64,000 bases of DNA from Microplitis mediator (taxonomy: Eukaryota > Arthropoda > Insecta > Hymenoptera > Braconidae): the NCBI RefSeq assembly GCF_029852145.1, contig NC_079977.1, forward strand, positions 6,099,879 to 6,163,878, given 5' to 3'. The position numbers were made by a program, and so were the translations under genes. Each line of letters begins with the position of its first letter. The first letter of the stretch is position 1. Below are positions 1 through 12,400 of this stretch, in pieces. The notes beneath the pieces were generated by a model that had not been told where the DNA came from, searched no databases, and was given only the letters and a program-made list of their open reading frames with translations.

Positions 1-30
1 GCTGCTTTCCGCCTCCGTCGAGGAGAAAAA

Positions 31-149
31 TAGTATACATACCCTGAACAGTAAATAAGAAAGCCTCAGATCACAGGCTTCGCCTCGACCAACAATTGCA
101 TGTGATCTGAGACATTTCTTTCTTACTGCCCTAGGAGTGTAATATACTA
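31..149. mobile_element. Small inverted-repeat element, TAGTATAYNAC family, copy A
   Basis: An imperfect hairpin. The ends TAGTATACATACC and its near-complement (AATATACTA on the right) enclose arms that pair along most of their length around a GC-richer centre. A relative with the same terminal motif lies at 16055-16161. It sits in intron 2 of SNRNP40. No coding capacity; probably a MITE. Confidence 0.5.
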
Positions 150-545
150 TGTTTGTTCCCAAGGGACGAAACAAGTTTGTTTCTACCCGCTAACTGAAGG
201 CATTCACAATTAACGCATTTGCTGATATTCATTTGCGGCATTGGACTGAAATTAGATTATTTCGACTGGCTATAGACACTGAAACTTCAAATTTCGATGC
301 TGTTGTCATGAAGTAGTACATTGTGTGACAAGGGATGAAACAAGACGATTTCAGACTAGGGTGAGGTTGGCTTTCCGATCCGCGGGTGAGATAAAAAAAT
401 AATAAGGAACAAATTATTCTTTTTTTCCCGCGAAGTTTGAATATATTTATGACTATTCTAACAATTTAGCATATTAAATTAACAAAATTATTATTTAAAA
501 GTTCAAAACATTTGAAGACAGAAATAAAAGTGAAGACCACTTCAC

Positions 546-929
546 CCTGATTAAACAACTGAATTCGATCGAATTAAACAGAATTAAATTTTTAATTCTA
601 TTTAATTCAGATAAATTCTGTTAATTCGGTACCTAACTTAAAAATGAATTCTGTCTAATTCGGCAGGAAAACCAGAATTTTTCCAAATTAAAACGAATTT
701 AAATAATTCTATTCGGTTTAATTCTGATTAATTCGAAAATAATTCTCCAATTTCTGGTTCTGAATCCGAATTGAACTGAATTAAAACGAATTTGAAATTC
801 TCAAATCGGTTTTATTCTGTTTAATTCAAATTCAAATTTTCAATTCAGTTGAATTCTGTTTTGCAGAATTCGACAGAATATAACAGAATTAAAATTTTTA
901 ATTCGGTCGAATTCAGTTGTTTAATCCGG
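546..929. mobile_element. 384-bp CTGATTAAACAACTGAATTC MITE, copy 1
   Basis: A non-coding element with long inverted termini (CTGATTAAACAACTGAATTC inward from both ends), filled with GAATTC and TTAATTC palindromes. A second copy of equal length and very high similarity lies at 53841-54224. No target duplication could be settled. It lies in SNRNP40 intron 2. Confidence 0.75.
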
Positions 930-1052
930 GCAATGATATTTAATTTAATCAGTTTAATTGATTGTATCAGAGGTAAGACGGAAAAAAATGTTCTTGTTAA
1001 ATTAATAATAAAAAATAGAAAATAGTAATAATAATAAATATTGATTACTTAC

Positions 1053-1182
1053 AGATTTGACGATCAAAACCAGTTGAAATTAAATATTGTCCTTCTGGAT
1101 GAAATTCAACTGAAAATATATCACCCTGATGTCCTTCCAGCAACATTATTGGTGATGATAATGATGATGTTCTTGGTGGACC
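1053..1182 (-). CDS. SNRNP40: SNRNP40 coding exon 2 (first WD40 blade)
   Basis: Encodes residues 42-84 plus one base of codon 85. It contains PIMLLEGHQGDIFSVEF and GFDRQI, the GH and first-strand signature of WD40 blade 1. It is bounded by consensus splice sites. Confidence 0.87.
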
Positions 1183-1421
1183 CTATAAAAAAAATTTATT
1201 TGAGTTCAATAATTATACTAGTTGTTATTAATATTGTTGTTATAATTAGTATTGAGTAAATGAATAATAAATAAATATATATAAGAGGTTAAACTTACAC
1301 TTTGAACAACCGCTTTTTCCCGGCTGCTAAAAACAACTTCATTTTTGGTACGTTTTGATGCTGGTACCAAAGCCAAAATTTCGTCACCACCTCCAGCTTT
1401 TCTTTTATCCGCCGAAGGCAT
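1053..1421 (-). CDS. SNRNP40: U5 snRNP 40 kDa WD40 protein, 5' end (2 exons, partial)
   Basis: This is the N-terminal part of the WD40-repeat protein of the U5 snRNP, a component of the spliceosome in the nucleus. Coding exon 1 is 1299-1421 (41 codons, start ATG at 1421, donor GTAAGT) and exon 2 is 1053-1182 (acceptor TATAG, donor GTAAGT), joined in phase 0. Exon 1 gives a basic, low-complexity head (MPSADKRKAGGG..., VPASKRTKNE) as in insect orthologues. Exon 2 gives PRTSSLSSPIMLLEGHQGD and FHPEGQYLISTGFDRQI, the start of the first WD40 blade. Exon 2 ends with one base of the next codon, and no continuation is visible before position 1, so intron 2 exceeds 1 kb and most of the seven-bladed propeller lies outside the window. 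The gene is divergent from MELK. The identification rests on remembered family sequence; the exon structure is read directly. Confidence 0.88.
1299..1421 (-). CDS. SNRNP40: SNRNP40 coding exon 1
   Basis: Encodes residues 1-41, a lysine-rich disordered head preceding the propeller. The start codon is the first ATG after an AT-rich leader, and the exon ends in AGT just before the donor GTAAGT on the minus strand. Confidence 0.85.
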
Positions 1422-1715
1422 TTTTTATTTAATAAATATAATATTTATTTGCACGTAAACACTTTACACAACACTTATAACTTCTAACCTTATATTTGTT
1501 GTAAATATAAATCTCAGATCTCAGATTACAACACCAGGTAACCAACTTGATAAAAAAAAATTATTGAAATTTAAAATTTTTACGAGATGGCGTTACTGAT
1601 CAAAAACTTTTCATATGCCCGCTTATTTTATTTTTATATATATAAGTATTATTATTGTTGTAGTAACAATAAAAAACAACTAATAATTATTTTCAATTCA
1701 AAATAAATTGAAAAC

Positions 1716-1832
1716 ACTTGCGCGGTAAATTTAAATATTTGAAAAATAAATTATTAGAAATTGGAGAAAACTAAAACTAAATGGCGGCAGAATATGATAG
1801 AAAAGTATTTAAAAAATTAAAAAAAAACACTT
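1716..1832 (+). repeat. Direct duplication, left copy
   Basis: Starts ACTTGCGCGGTAAATTTAAA and runs through a GGCGGCAGAATATGAT block. A closely similar copy, offset by 757 bases, starts at 2473. It may carry a duplicated promoter segment. Confidence 0.7.
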
Positions 1833-1850
1833 GAGTGTTTGAACAAACCT

Positions 1851-1961
1851 TGGTGGGGAAATAATATGCAGAAGGGTGTCCAAATACACTTGGAGATTTA
1901 ATTTAAATTGATCCAAGTGTATTGCAGCTAAAAAACGTCACTTAACTGCTATTTCCCACCA
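1851..1961. mobile_element. Hairpin MITE-like element
   Basis: The outer arms TGGTGGGGAAATA and TATTTCCCACCA pair, as do the inner arms AATACACTTGGA and TCCAAGTGTATT around an AATTTAAATT core. Non-coding. Confidence 0.55.
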
Positions 1962-2340
1962 GACGATGCCAGATTATTTTGCTCAGGAACTTGGAAGTTA
2001 TCAGCATCAGCAATTCGCACACTTTACACTAGCACTGATCACTCAACACTTAACGACACCACAGACACTTTGCACGATTTAAATTTTACAAACACTGCAC
2101 ATTTTAATTAAACAATGACTATGAGCAATAAATTTTATGAATAATTCCGCGAATTAACTGCAATACTGTGTTTCAATTTAAACGTAAAGAAGGATCTGGA
2201 CTACTACTGCCGTTGTCGATGATACTGACTGCCGCTATCGAACCGTCAGTTGATACAAAGCAATCGATTTTGCGATTCATCGAACGCCCCCACTCTAGCA
2301 AAAATTTGAACGTCGACAGCGACGTGCAGTAGCGCGATCT

Positions 2341-2350
2341 TGGCGCGAAA
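2341..2350 (-). promoter_or_regulatory. E2F-like site
   Basis: Reads TTTCGCGCCA on the minus strand, a strong match to the E2F/DP consensus TTTSGCGC. It lies in the shared upstream region of SNRNP40 and the cell-cycle kinase MELK. Function is inferred. Confidence 0.4.
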
Positions 2351-2472
2351 TTTCAAAATTGAAATTTAATAATTTTATTAAAATTTATTTGTGTCAATAA
2401 TCATATTAATTAGACTAAAAAATATTCTCGAAAATTTTTATTTTCATCAATAATTTATTAATTATTCTCATT

Positions 2473-2605
2473 ACTTGCGCGGTAAATTTAAATATTTGAA
2501 AAATAAATTATTAGAAATGGGAGAAAAATTAAAAATCGTAAATTAAAATAAAACGGCGACAGAATATGATAAAAATATTTGAAATATTTAAAAAAAAAAA
2601 TCACG
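2473..2605 (+). repeat. Direct duplication, right copy
   Basis: Second copy of the 1716-1832 segment, beginning ACTTGCGCGGTAAATTTAAA and ending in a similar ACAGAATATGAT and A-rich stretch. Confidence 0.7.
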
Positions 2606-2684
2606 TAAGTGTTTTTCAAAAATCATGCTGCTATTACTGCACTCGAACAGTCTGTAATAAAAAGAAGTTTTAAATTTCATGACA

Positions 2685-2885
2685 ATAAAGTTAGCAGACA
2701 TTTTAAAATTTTTTGATTTTTTTTCACAATAAAATAAATATTAAAAAAAATATTGTGAAAAATTGCACATATAGTTTATGAAATTTCCGACATGTGCATT
2801 TTTTTCGAAATTTTTTTTTTTCATTATTTCTGTTAAAAAAAATTTTTCTTAATTTCAAATGTCTGCTTACTTTACTATCATTTAA
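2685..2885. repeat. 200-bp GTTAGCAGACATTT palindromic repeat
   Basis: Begins AGTTAGCAGACATTT and ends AAATGTCTGCTTACT, with T-rich then A-rich interiors and a central AATTGCACATATAGTTT motif. It belongs to a family also found at 3755-3925, 4200-4405, 6285-6480, 6485-6660 and 26315-26495. Confidence 0.6.
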
Positions 2886-2886
2886 A

Positions 2887-2904
2887 TTTCCCGCGTTTTT
2901 TGAA
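2887..2904 (+). promoter_or_regulatory. CDE/CHR-like cell-cycle module upstream of MELK
   Basis: TTTCCCGCG (2887-2895) is followed three bases later by TTTGAA (2899-2904). This resembles the CDE (E2F-like) plus CHR pair that binds DREAM/MuvB complexes at G2/M genes, a class to which vertebrate MELK belongs. It lies about 450 bases before the MELK start codon. Motif match only. Confidence 0.35.
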
Positions 2905-3355
2905 AAAGTTCTCCGCCTCGAATCCGCGAACTCCTCACTTGTGTTAACAAGTTAGAAACCTTTACTTCAATTCTAACCAAACTATACATCAAGAACATAA
3001 ATCCATGATTGGTTATTACAAATTGTTTATATTCGTTACACTATTTTAAATGTTTTTTCTCTCTCTTACATCATCCAGTTCTTAGTTAACATAATATACA
3101 AAAAATAAAGATGTGAAATGAACTTTTCCTCACTTTCATATTTACTCATACAATTCATATAAACTGTTTTCTGTCTAGTGTCCTACAAGCCAACCGCTGG
3201 AATCTCCAGCACGCTAATTAATTAATCAACAAATTAAAAAATACAGTATAAGTAATTAATTTATGAATATTATCATTAATGTCAATACCCGCGGTATTTA
3301 TGGTGAATGATATTTAGTAAAATATATAAATAATTAATAGTAATAATAATTAAAA

Positions 3356-3499
3356 ATGGTACGATATACAGCACTTAAGGGTCTTTATGAACTTGAAAAA
3401 ACAATCGGTTGTGGTGGTTTTGCAAAAGTTAAATTAGGTACTCATTTAGCAACTGGTGAAAAAGTTGCTGTTAAAATAATGGAAAAAGCAGCTTTGGGT
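3356..3499 (+). CDS. MELK: MELK exon 1 (glycine loop, VAVK lysine)
   Basis: Residues 1-48. Carries IGCGGFAKV (residues 17-25) and the ATP-anchoring K40 in VAVKIMEKA. The donor is GTAAGT. The start is fixed by alignment of K40 with the human protein and by the AT-rich leader before it. Confidence 0.94.
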
Positions 3500-6400
3500 G
3501 TAAGTAAAATATTTAAAAAAAAATGAGTGTCAATGTAATGAGTATGAATGTAGCAAACAGATAAATTTAAAATTATTAATAACTAGAATAAATTAATAAA
3601 ATAAAATTTTTAAAAAATGCTCCTTTAAAAAATTTTAAATTTATTAAGTGTATTTTTTATAAATATTATTTTTTTGATTATTTACTCTATTTATCTATAG
3701 TTTTAAATTTGTCTAATGTCTGCTACATTCCCACTCATAATTATTTATGATTCTAAAATTATCAGACGTCTAATAATTTTTGAATTTTTTTAAAAACGAT
3801 AAATTTGAAAAAAAAAAAAAATATTTAAAAAAATTGCACATAGTTTTTTTAATTTTTTTTTTTTTTTTCAATTAAATTGTTGAAAATAAAATTCAAAAAT
3901 TTTTAATTGTCGGCTAACTGGATCATAATTATTTATGTTTATATTACAGGAAGATTTACCGAGAGTTAAATTAGAAATCGATGCATTAAAAACATTATTG
4001 CATCAACATATATGTAGATTGTATCAAACAATTGAAACAACGACACATTATTTTATGATTATGGAATATTGTTCTGGTGGTGAATTATTTGATCATATTG
4101 GTAAGATATCTTATTTTATTTTTAACTTATATTCTAAACTGCGTTATTTTAATTTTCCGAAAAAGTTCGTGATAATGAATTTCTAAATTTGAAACAATTC
4201 TGAACTTTGATTTACGATCCAAAAGTTACCAGACAATCAAAAATTTTTTGATTTTTTTTTTACCAAATCAATTACAAAAAAAAAATAAATATGCATATAT
4301 AGAAAATTGAAAAAACTGTAAGTGGAATTTTTTTGAATATTTTTTTTCTGATAATTTATCGTTTTCAAAAACATCAACAATTATCAGACGTCGGCTAACT
4401 TCAGTATCATTTTTGAAATTTCACTTTAAAAAAATTGAAGAGCAGAAGGAATTTTGAACTGTATTTTTTTGACACGTGCTTTGAAATTTTTTGAGCAAAA
4501 ATTAATCGATTTGAAAATTTTTCTGTCTGGGAAAACGTTAAAGAAAAAAACAAAATTAAAACCAACTATGAATATTTTTTTACTTTTATCAGAACTCAAG
4601 AACGAGGTCAGGTTGAAAATTTTTTTAAGGTAATTTTGAAAATGATCTTCTTAGTTCAGATTTGTCTCAAATTTAGAAGTTCATTCTTATGGACGTTTTC
4701 GTGAAATTTTTAAAACAAATTTTTTTTACACGTAAAAAAAAAAAAGTTTGATAATGTTTTATATGAAAAACTTATAAATTTAAGATAATTCATAAAGCTG
4801 ATCTTAACTTGGTTTGAAATTTAAAAATTTCAAAACTAGAATGGGAGGAAACTGACCTAGAAGAGAAAAATTTCATTAACTTTTAAATCTATTATTTTTA
4901 CTTTTTATTTTTCGAAAGTTCTGCACTGTCTTAAATTTGTAAATTCTACGTAATGTTTCTATTTTTGAATTTTTAAAAATTGAATACAAAATTTTGAATT
5001 CTCTAACATTTGTAAGTTTTTCATACGAAGTATCTCCATAACTTTTTTCAAAACATTTATGACTAATTTGAATATTTATTTAATAGTTGAAAAAAATAGA
5101 CTGACTGAAAATGAATCACGGAAATTTTTTCGTCAAATAGTGTCAGCAGTTGCTTACTTACATAGTCTAGGTTTTGCTCACAGAGATTTAAAACCTGTAA
5201 GTATTTTTTTTTTATTCTTTTTTAAAAATAAATATTTGGACTAAAAGATTATTGAATTAATTCAAATAGGAAAATGTGTTACTTGACAAAGAACAAAATT
5301 TAAAATTAATTGACTTTGGGTTGTGTGCTAAACCAAAAGGTGGTATGCAAACACATTTACTAACTTCATGTGGTTCACCAACGTACGCTGCACCTGAATT
5401 AATATTAGGAAAAAAATATTTAGGTAACAACAATTTATTTATTCAACTTTTATTTTTATTGATATGTCAAACATTTAATTTTTATCTAAGAGGGAAATGG
5501 ATCTGAGATACAAAAAAAAGAAAATATTCAGAGTACCTTCTTTATTAAAATTCTTAAAATTTGTTACATTATTAAGCATCATTTTAAGAATATTCTGTTA
5601 AATTTTCATAAAAAAATATTGAAAAATGAGGCAGTGGTAGTGGGGAGAGACGAGTCACCTTAAAAAGTCTCCATGCCGTAGGCAGGAAAACTCATGACTG
5701 TTTTTCTGAAATAAAGAAACCAAAAAGATTTCTTTAGTACATAAGTTTATTTTGGATTTGAACGAAGGAATAAATAAAATATTCATTTTTGAATTTTTGG
5801 TAAAGGTGCAATCGAAAAACTCTAATTTTTACCAAAAATTGTTCCTTTTGTTTAATTATAAAATAAGTAGTCTTTGAAAAAAAAAAAAAATCCTTCGTTC
5901 AAATCCAAGATAAACTTATGTACTGAAGAAATCTTTTTGTTTTTTTGATTTCAGATGAATGTCATGAGTTATTCTGTCTACCGCATGGAGACTTTTTTTT
6001 TTAAATGACTCGGCTCTCCCCACTACCACTGGCTTATTTTTCAATATTTTTTTATGAAAATTTAGCAGAATATTCTTGAAATGGTGCTTAGTAATGCCAC
6101 TAATTTTAAGAATTTTGGTAAAGAGGGTACTCTGGAAAAAAAAACATCACAAAAATATGTTTCTTTTTGTATCTCAGACCCCTGTCCTCCCTTAAAGATT
6201 AGATTCCATTTTTTTAAAATTAAATTATAATTAAATTTTTTTGTTAACTTTTCTATATTTAATATGATCCTGAAGATGATATTGAAGTTAGCCGACGTCC
6301 AATAATTTTTGGATTTTTTTTTAAACAATAAATTAGAAAAATACAAATATTTAAAAAAATCGCACCTGTAGTTTTTTAAATTTCCCATCCGTGCATATTT

Positions 6401-9400
6401 TCACTTTTTTTTTCTGTAATTGATTAATTTAAAAGAAAAATATGAAAACTTTAAATTGTCTGTTAACTTTAGGATCATTCCTGAAGTTACCAGAAACTTA
6501 AAAATTTTTGGATTTTTTTAACAAATTAATTATAAAAAAAAACTTAACATATGTACAGATAGAAAATTAAATAAACTAGAGGTGCAATTTTTTAAAATAT
6601 ATTTTTTCGTAATTTATCGTTTTGAAAAAAAATCCATGTTGGCTAACTTCAGTGTCATTAATATAACTCATTATTTTTATCAATTATCTACTAACTTTAA
6701 TAAATAAAAATAAAACTAATTACTTAAAAAAATACTAATAAAAAAAATGTAATTAGAGTAATTTTTTTCAAGGTTCTGAAGTTGATATTTGGAGCATGGG
6801 AGTTTTATTATATGCATTATTATGTGGATTTCTTCCATTTGATGACAGTAATATCGATAGTTTATATAAAAAAATTTTGGTACTTATTTATTAATTAATT
6901 AAATAGTTAGTTAATTAAGCGATTACTATTTATTTCCTTCGTATTTAATTTAAATAAATTGTTTCAGAGCGGAAAATTTGACGAACCACGCTGGCTTTCC
7001 GGAAATAGTAAATGTTTGATACGTGCAATGTTACAGACTGATCCTAAAAAACGTATTACTATTGAAGAACTTTGCAATCATCCGTGGGTTGTCAACACAA
7101 ATAATTCGTCGACGTTTGTGCCTACGAAAAAAAATATTGTAATTATTTATATTTTTTTGGGAGTAAAACTAATGGTTCTGGACACTTAGTATCTGTTTTG
7201 GACACTTTAATAATTTAAATGATTGATAAAGTGAATTTTATAGAATTCATAAATATCACAGATACTTATCGTATTCAGATATATTTTAATTACACTTTTT
7301 ACAGTAACGATATTTTTTACATTCTTTCCATATCAAAATAACGTAGAAAAAAAATGGGCCCTACAAAATTGTTCCTACAATTTTTGTCTTTAATCTGCAT
7401 ATTTCATGAGATATTTAAAAAAACCGCGATTGTATAGAAAAATGAACTTTGATCGTCCTGAGGCACGTGTTCTTTTTATTAAAAAAGAAAAAACCAAATT
7501 ACCCACTTATTTTTTCACTAAAAAAAAGCTGTTTATGGGACGTCTGAGAAATTTTAATTTTTAACGACCAGCCAAGTTTGAAGTGGAGTCAAAACGACGT
7601 CAATAACCTTGAATAACTTTTAAAGGAGTGAATTTAGCAAAAATTGTTAAGAGACTTTTTTTGTAGAACATTCAATTTCCTTTGAGACTAGTCATTGGCT
7701 TTTTTTCGGAAACTGATTTTTACATTAATTACAAAATTTTAAAGTTGAACAATCAAATTGTAAAATCACACCAATGTTCAAGGTATGATTATAAGGAAAC
7801 GGTTCATCTGACAAAAAATTTTAATCAGACCTTTTTTGTAGAGCATTCAATTTCCTACAAGAAATGTATTCAAGTCTATTTTGTTTATTTCGATTGTTTG
7901 AGAGTTATGATACAAAAACCCGCTCATTCAAAAAAAATAACAAATTGCGATGATACACCTCTTAATGTCAACATTAAGGGCTCAAATTTTTACATTAATT
8001 TTTTTTTGTCATCCCAAATAATATTTTCACAGTGTCGTTAAAAAAAAAAATAGTCGATTTTTTTGGCCCAGTCTAATCTATATTATTAAGAGAATAAAGA
8101 AAATTTTGTTTCCGCCATATCTATATGATAGAATTAGCTAATGTTATTGAAATTGGTATCATTAGATAGGTCTTGATTTGAATTTGTGCCTTTTCATACT
8201 TCAAACTCTTTTCAATTGCCAAGTATTGAGATAAATAGATTTATCTATTTCATTCGAATTACATTTAAATCACGCGGAAAAAAAGACGATCGTATTTATT
8301 TTCTTTAAATAAATTAATACTTTAATTATTCTGTCACTAAATATGACTGAATGTCACTGAATATATAGCTATATTATTTATATCGCGTTACTTATTCCAA
8401 AATGACAGATTTTTATACTCCCTTTTGGTTTCAGGAAGCTTCTCAAAGCCAAAAAAGTGTGCATAGAAAAAAAAAAGGATTCATTGACACAAAAAATCTT
8501 TACTCGCCTAAAGAAAATTTTTACTTACTCCAAGAAATTTTTTGCATCGTGAATCGAAAACAAAAATTTATTTAGAACTAGAAAAAATTACTTGGTGCAA
8601 GGAATTATTTCTTGACCAAAAAAATCTTTTTTCGCCCCAAGACAATTTTTATATTTAATTGATAATGCATAAAATTTCTTGGTGCAAATTAAAATTTTGT
8701 TGCGGCAAGGGATCCTTTTTTTCTACGTATTTTATAAATTTAGTAGTAATATTTGGGCAGTCATGTAGTATTACTAGTAGTATTTTTGGAACCTACTCAA
8801 TGGATTATGTTAGGCTATGACAAAACTCATTAAAAATTCCATCATGAGGACAAACGCAATAGCCAGATTTCTATAAGAAATCTACTTATAACTGGAAAAC
8901 TATTAACTTCTTTTAGCGGGCCCATTTTTCTTCTCTCTATTGTTTCTAAATATGATTTATCCAGAACTGATACTTCGTACTAAAAGTAATGAGGGAAAAT
9001 AAAGGGAGTAGAAAATAGTAAATGTCATTAATGAATTAATAATTTTCAAACATTTTTAGCTTGAAAGAGATGAGGAAATACTAAATATGCTATCAGAAAT
9101 ATGTTACGATAGCGCCGAAAACATATGGGAATCATTGTTAAATAGTACAAGAAATGATTACAAAACAGCGACATATTTATTGTTATTAGATCGTAAAAAT
9201 AAAAAATTACCATTGAGAATATCGTCGGCTTCTTACTGTTATCTTTTATCAGAGGCAAGTTTTTAAACGTTCATCAATTGATTTAATCAATAAAAATAAG
9301 CAAGCATTAAATTTTTTAATTCCTAAATTACAGAATTGTAGAAACGTAAAAACAAATCCTACAAATGACGTCAAAACAATAATAACTCAGTTGGATAATT

Positions 9401-12400
9401 CACCACGAAGACCGTCCTCATTAGCCGTAACAAATGAAAATAAAAAATCAGATGGCGTGAGAACATTATCGCCAATTCCATCGATCGAAGAACCCTCGCC
9501 GCCACCTGAAGTTGATTCTCCAACGATTTCAGGAGCTCGCAAAAGAGTTCATGATAATAACGGCGAAGACGACGACAATATATCTCCTACTGGTGAGTGA
9601 TTGGTATTATACTTAAACTAATTAAAGTTACAGTTACTTTCGTTACGGTTTTACTTCTAATTACATATTAGCGTGCTTTTATTTTGTTTCTTAGTTAAAC
9701 TTTAAAACTAAGTGCTTGCGTGATACATTTTATTTACGATAGTTATTAAATTAGATCGGTAACAAAAAAACGGATTTATTAACGAGCATAAGTATTTTGA
9801 GTATAAATATTTGTTTTATTAAATTCAAAGTAAGAAATCCTACTCATCATTTTTCTAGTGATGTAAGATTAGTTTCAGTAAAACATAACTCCGGCTTTTA
9901 TTTTTCATACATATTTATCAAGGTTTTATTTATCAAACATCAAAAGTTCATTTAATTGAGGGCATTTTCAAACAATACCTCCCACTTTTTATTAAATTAA
10001 AAACTACCACATTACTCAATAATTCTGTTAATAAATAATTTGTTAATTAGTACCAGTCAAAAGAATACAAATGGATAAATTCAACGAAACGGTTCCTGTT
10101 ACACCAAAAGATAAAAACAAACTGTAAGTTAATGATATTTAAAATTAAATAAGTTATGTTATTTAAATTAAATATTTTTAAAAATATTTATTAGTGGAGT
10201 CCACAACACCGCAAATGCGAATGCAACTCCAGGTAGTGCTAGGAAAGTAATAATTGGCTTAGAACGTGGATTAAATCGAATAAGAGATGTCTTGACACCA
10301 AAAAGGAAATTTAAAAATAATAATGATAACTCTACCGAACAACCTGTTGTTCTTAGTGGCAAAGTAAGTTTTATTATTATTATTAATTGTAATTAATTAG
10401 AAGTTTATTTTTGTATAAGTACACACTAGTGATGCGGAATTACCGCCATTTTGAGCTTCGGTCACTAGACGGTCTTGTAACTGACAATCCTAAATGACGA
10501 GCCTGTAAAAATACGAAATGACCGTCATAAATTTTTTGGTCAGAGTCCGCCATTTTGGAACGTCATTAAATTTTTGGTCACAAATTAACGTTTGGTCGAG
10601 AATTTTGTCTGTCACAACCAGCAAGATGATTGGACGCTATTTTTTTTCTTTTAAATGATTGAAAAATTTATTTTTCCCTCCGTATTTTTATCTCGTGGTA
10701 TTTTTACTTGGGGAGCCAGAGGCGTCCCCAAGTGAAATATAAACTAAAGTTAATCTTTATAAGACTACAAATTATAATATTAAAATAATTTGAAATGAGT
10801 AAAAATTGAACAGGAAAATGCATTGAGGTTATGAATTTTGAAAGCATATAAGTATCGGAAAAAAAACATCTAAAAAAATGTTTGATATCATGAGTAATCA
10901 TAAAGAAAAATAAATTACTAATGTTTTACACATAACACTTTCTATCGTTACTATATTCGCGTCAAAATTTGTTCGAAAAAATTTAATTTTATCAAAATAT
11001 TAACTAAGGTAAGTGACCCCTCTATCGGCCAGTTAAGCGAAGTTTTTTTTCGAATTAAGAATTAAAATATAAAAAACCAATTCTTGTATAAAACAATGAT
11101 AAAACCTTGAAGCTTATACATTTAACTTAAATTAAAAAAATAATATGTGTAAAAATATCTACTAGAAATTAAACAATAAATGAAAATAACTTCAATTCCT
11201 GATGTCCCCTCTATCGGCCTGCCTAGACTCCCTTTATCGGCCATCTTATAGATAAAATTTTAGCTGCTCGGATGTATATAATTCATTTATATCTATTCTA
11301 AATATTTATATTTATTTTGAAATATAAGTCAATCAATTTATTTATTTATTTTGACATTAAAAAATTAAATTAAATATTTTGCATTTAAATACCGATCAAT
11401 CGAAACCAATACAGTCTATAGGATTCTATGCGGTTTTTGTCGCAGTTGAGTGGATTCTATGGGAATATTTGGATAGGGATAACCTCAAAAAAAATAAAAC
11501 TAAGGTGGCCGATAATGCATACAGAGGTAATTTTCTTGTATCTATATTTGGCCACCTTATTCGGTATCAACTATAAGACTAGATTAATGTATAACCCCAA
11601 CACTCTAGCAACAAACCTACTGAACGTCGAACAAATTAGCAGAAGATTAAAAAGATATAAACCGTCAAATCTGAAAAACCGATTCAACTAATTATAGAGT
11701 TTACCTCTAACACCTGTAATATATGTATCATAAAAATTACTTAATGTTAATTAGCAGATTGTAGTTTAAATTAACAATAAAAAATATTCGGCCACCCTAT
11801 TTTTAATATAAATTAGCCAAAAATCATTAAATTTTTAACCCTTAAAATTATTATGAAATGAGCTAATAAGATTACAACAAAAAATCGGACTTTTATTGTT
11901 ATTTTTAATTAGTCATCGGTTATTGAAAAAACAAGCTACCCAATAAGAAATCACATCTGACGCACCACTATTTTCTTTTTAATTATAAAATGAATTTTTA
12001 CAATAATCAAAGTACTTTTAATCTAAACTAGATTAATTTTACTTTTTTTTGAAAAACTATTCACGCATGAATCCGTACTTATGATGGAAAAATATCAATT
12101 CTTCAACCAAGGGGCCGATAGAGGGGTCACTTACCTTATCTTACATTTTAATTTGTTTAGTCGTTTGTATTTTAGTAATGACTTGCACTAAAAACTGTTG
12201 AAGCGACCAACAGAAAGTTAAATTTTCGGGTCAATAACTGGGTCTCTTATTTGGTCCGAAACTGCAGCATTATTTTTCCGGGTCATAAATTAGGTCCATG
12301 GATGCTTTTTTTTTTTTCAAAATGAATAAAAATTCTTTATTCATTTTGAATAATGATGAAATTCACTAGGAATTGATGAAAAAATCCTAAACCACCTGAT

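Larger units (their letters stand above)
1422..3355. other. Divergent intergenic region SNRNP40-MELK
   Basis: The two genes are transcribed away from this 1.9 kb region, so both promoters should be here. It holds a direct duplication (1716-1832 and 2473-2605), a hairpin element (1851-1961), an E2F-like TTTCGCGCCA on the minus strand (2341-2350), a CDE/CHR-like pair (2887-2904) and a 200-bp palindromic repeat (2685-2885). I see no further coding exon. Confidence 0.6.

Noticed and set aside
7682..8041. 119-codon frame in MELK intron 6
   Set aside because: Phe/Ile/Lys-rich, contains an internal DNA repeat and shows no family similarity.
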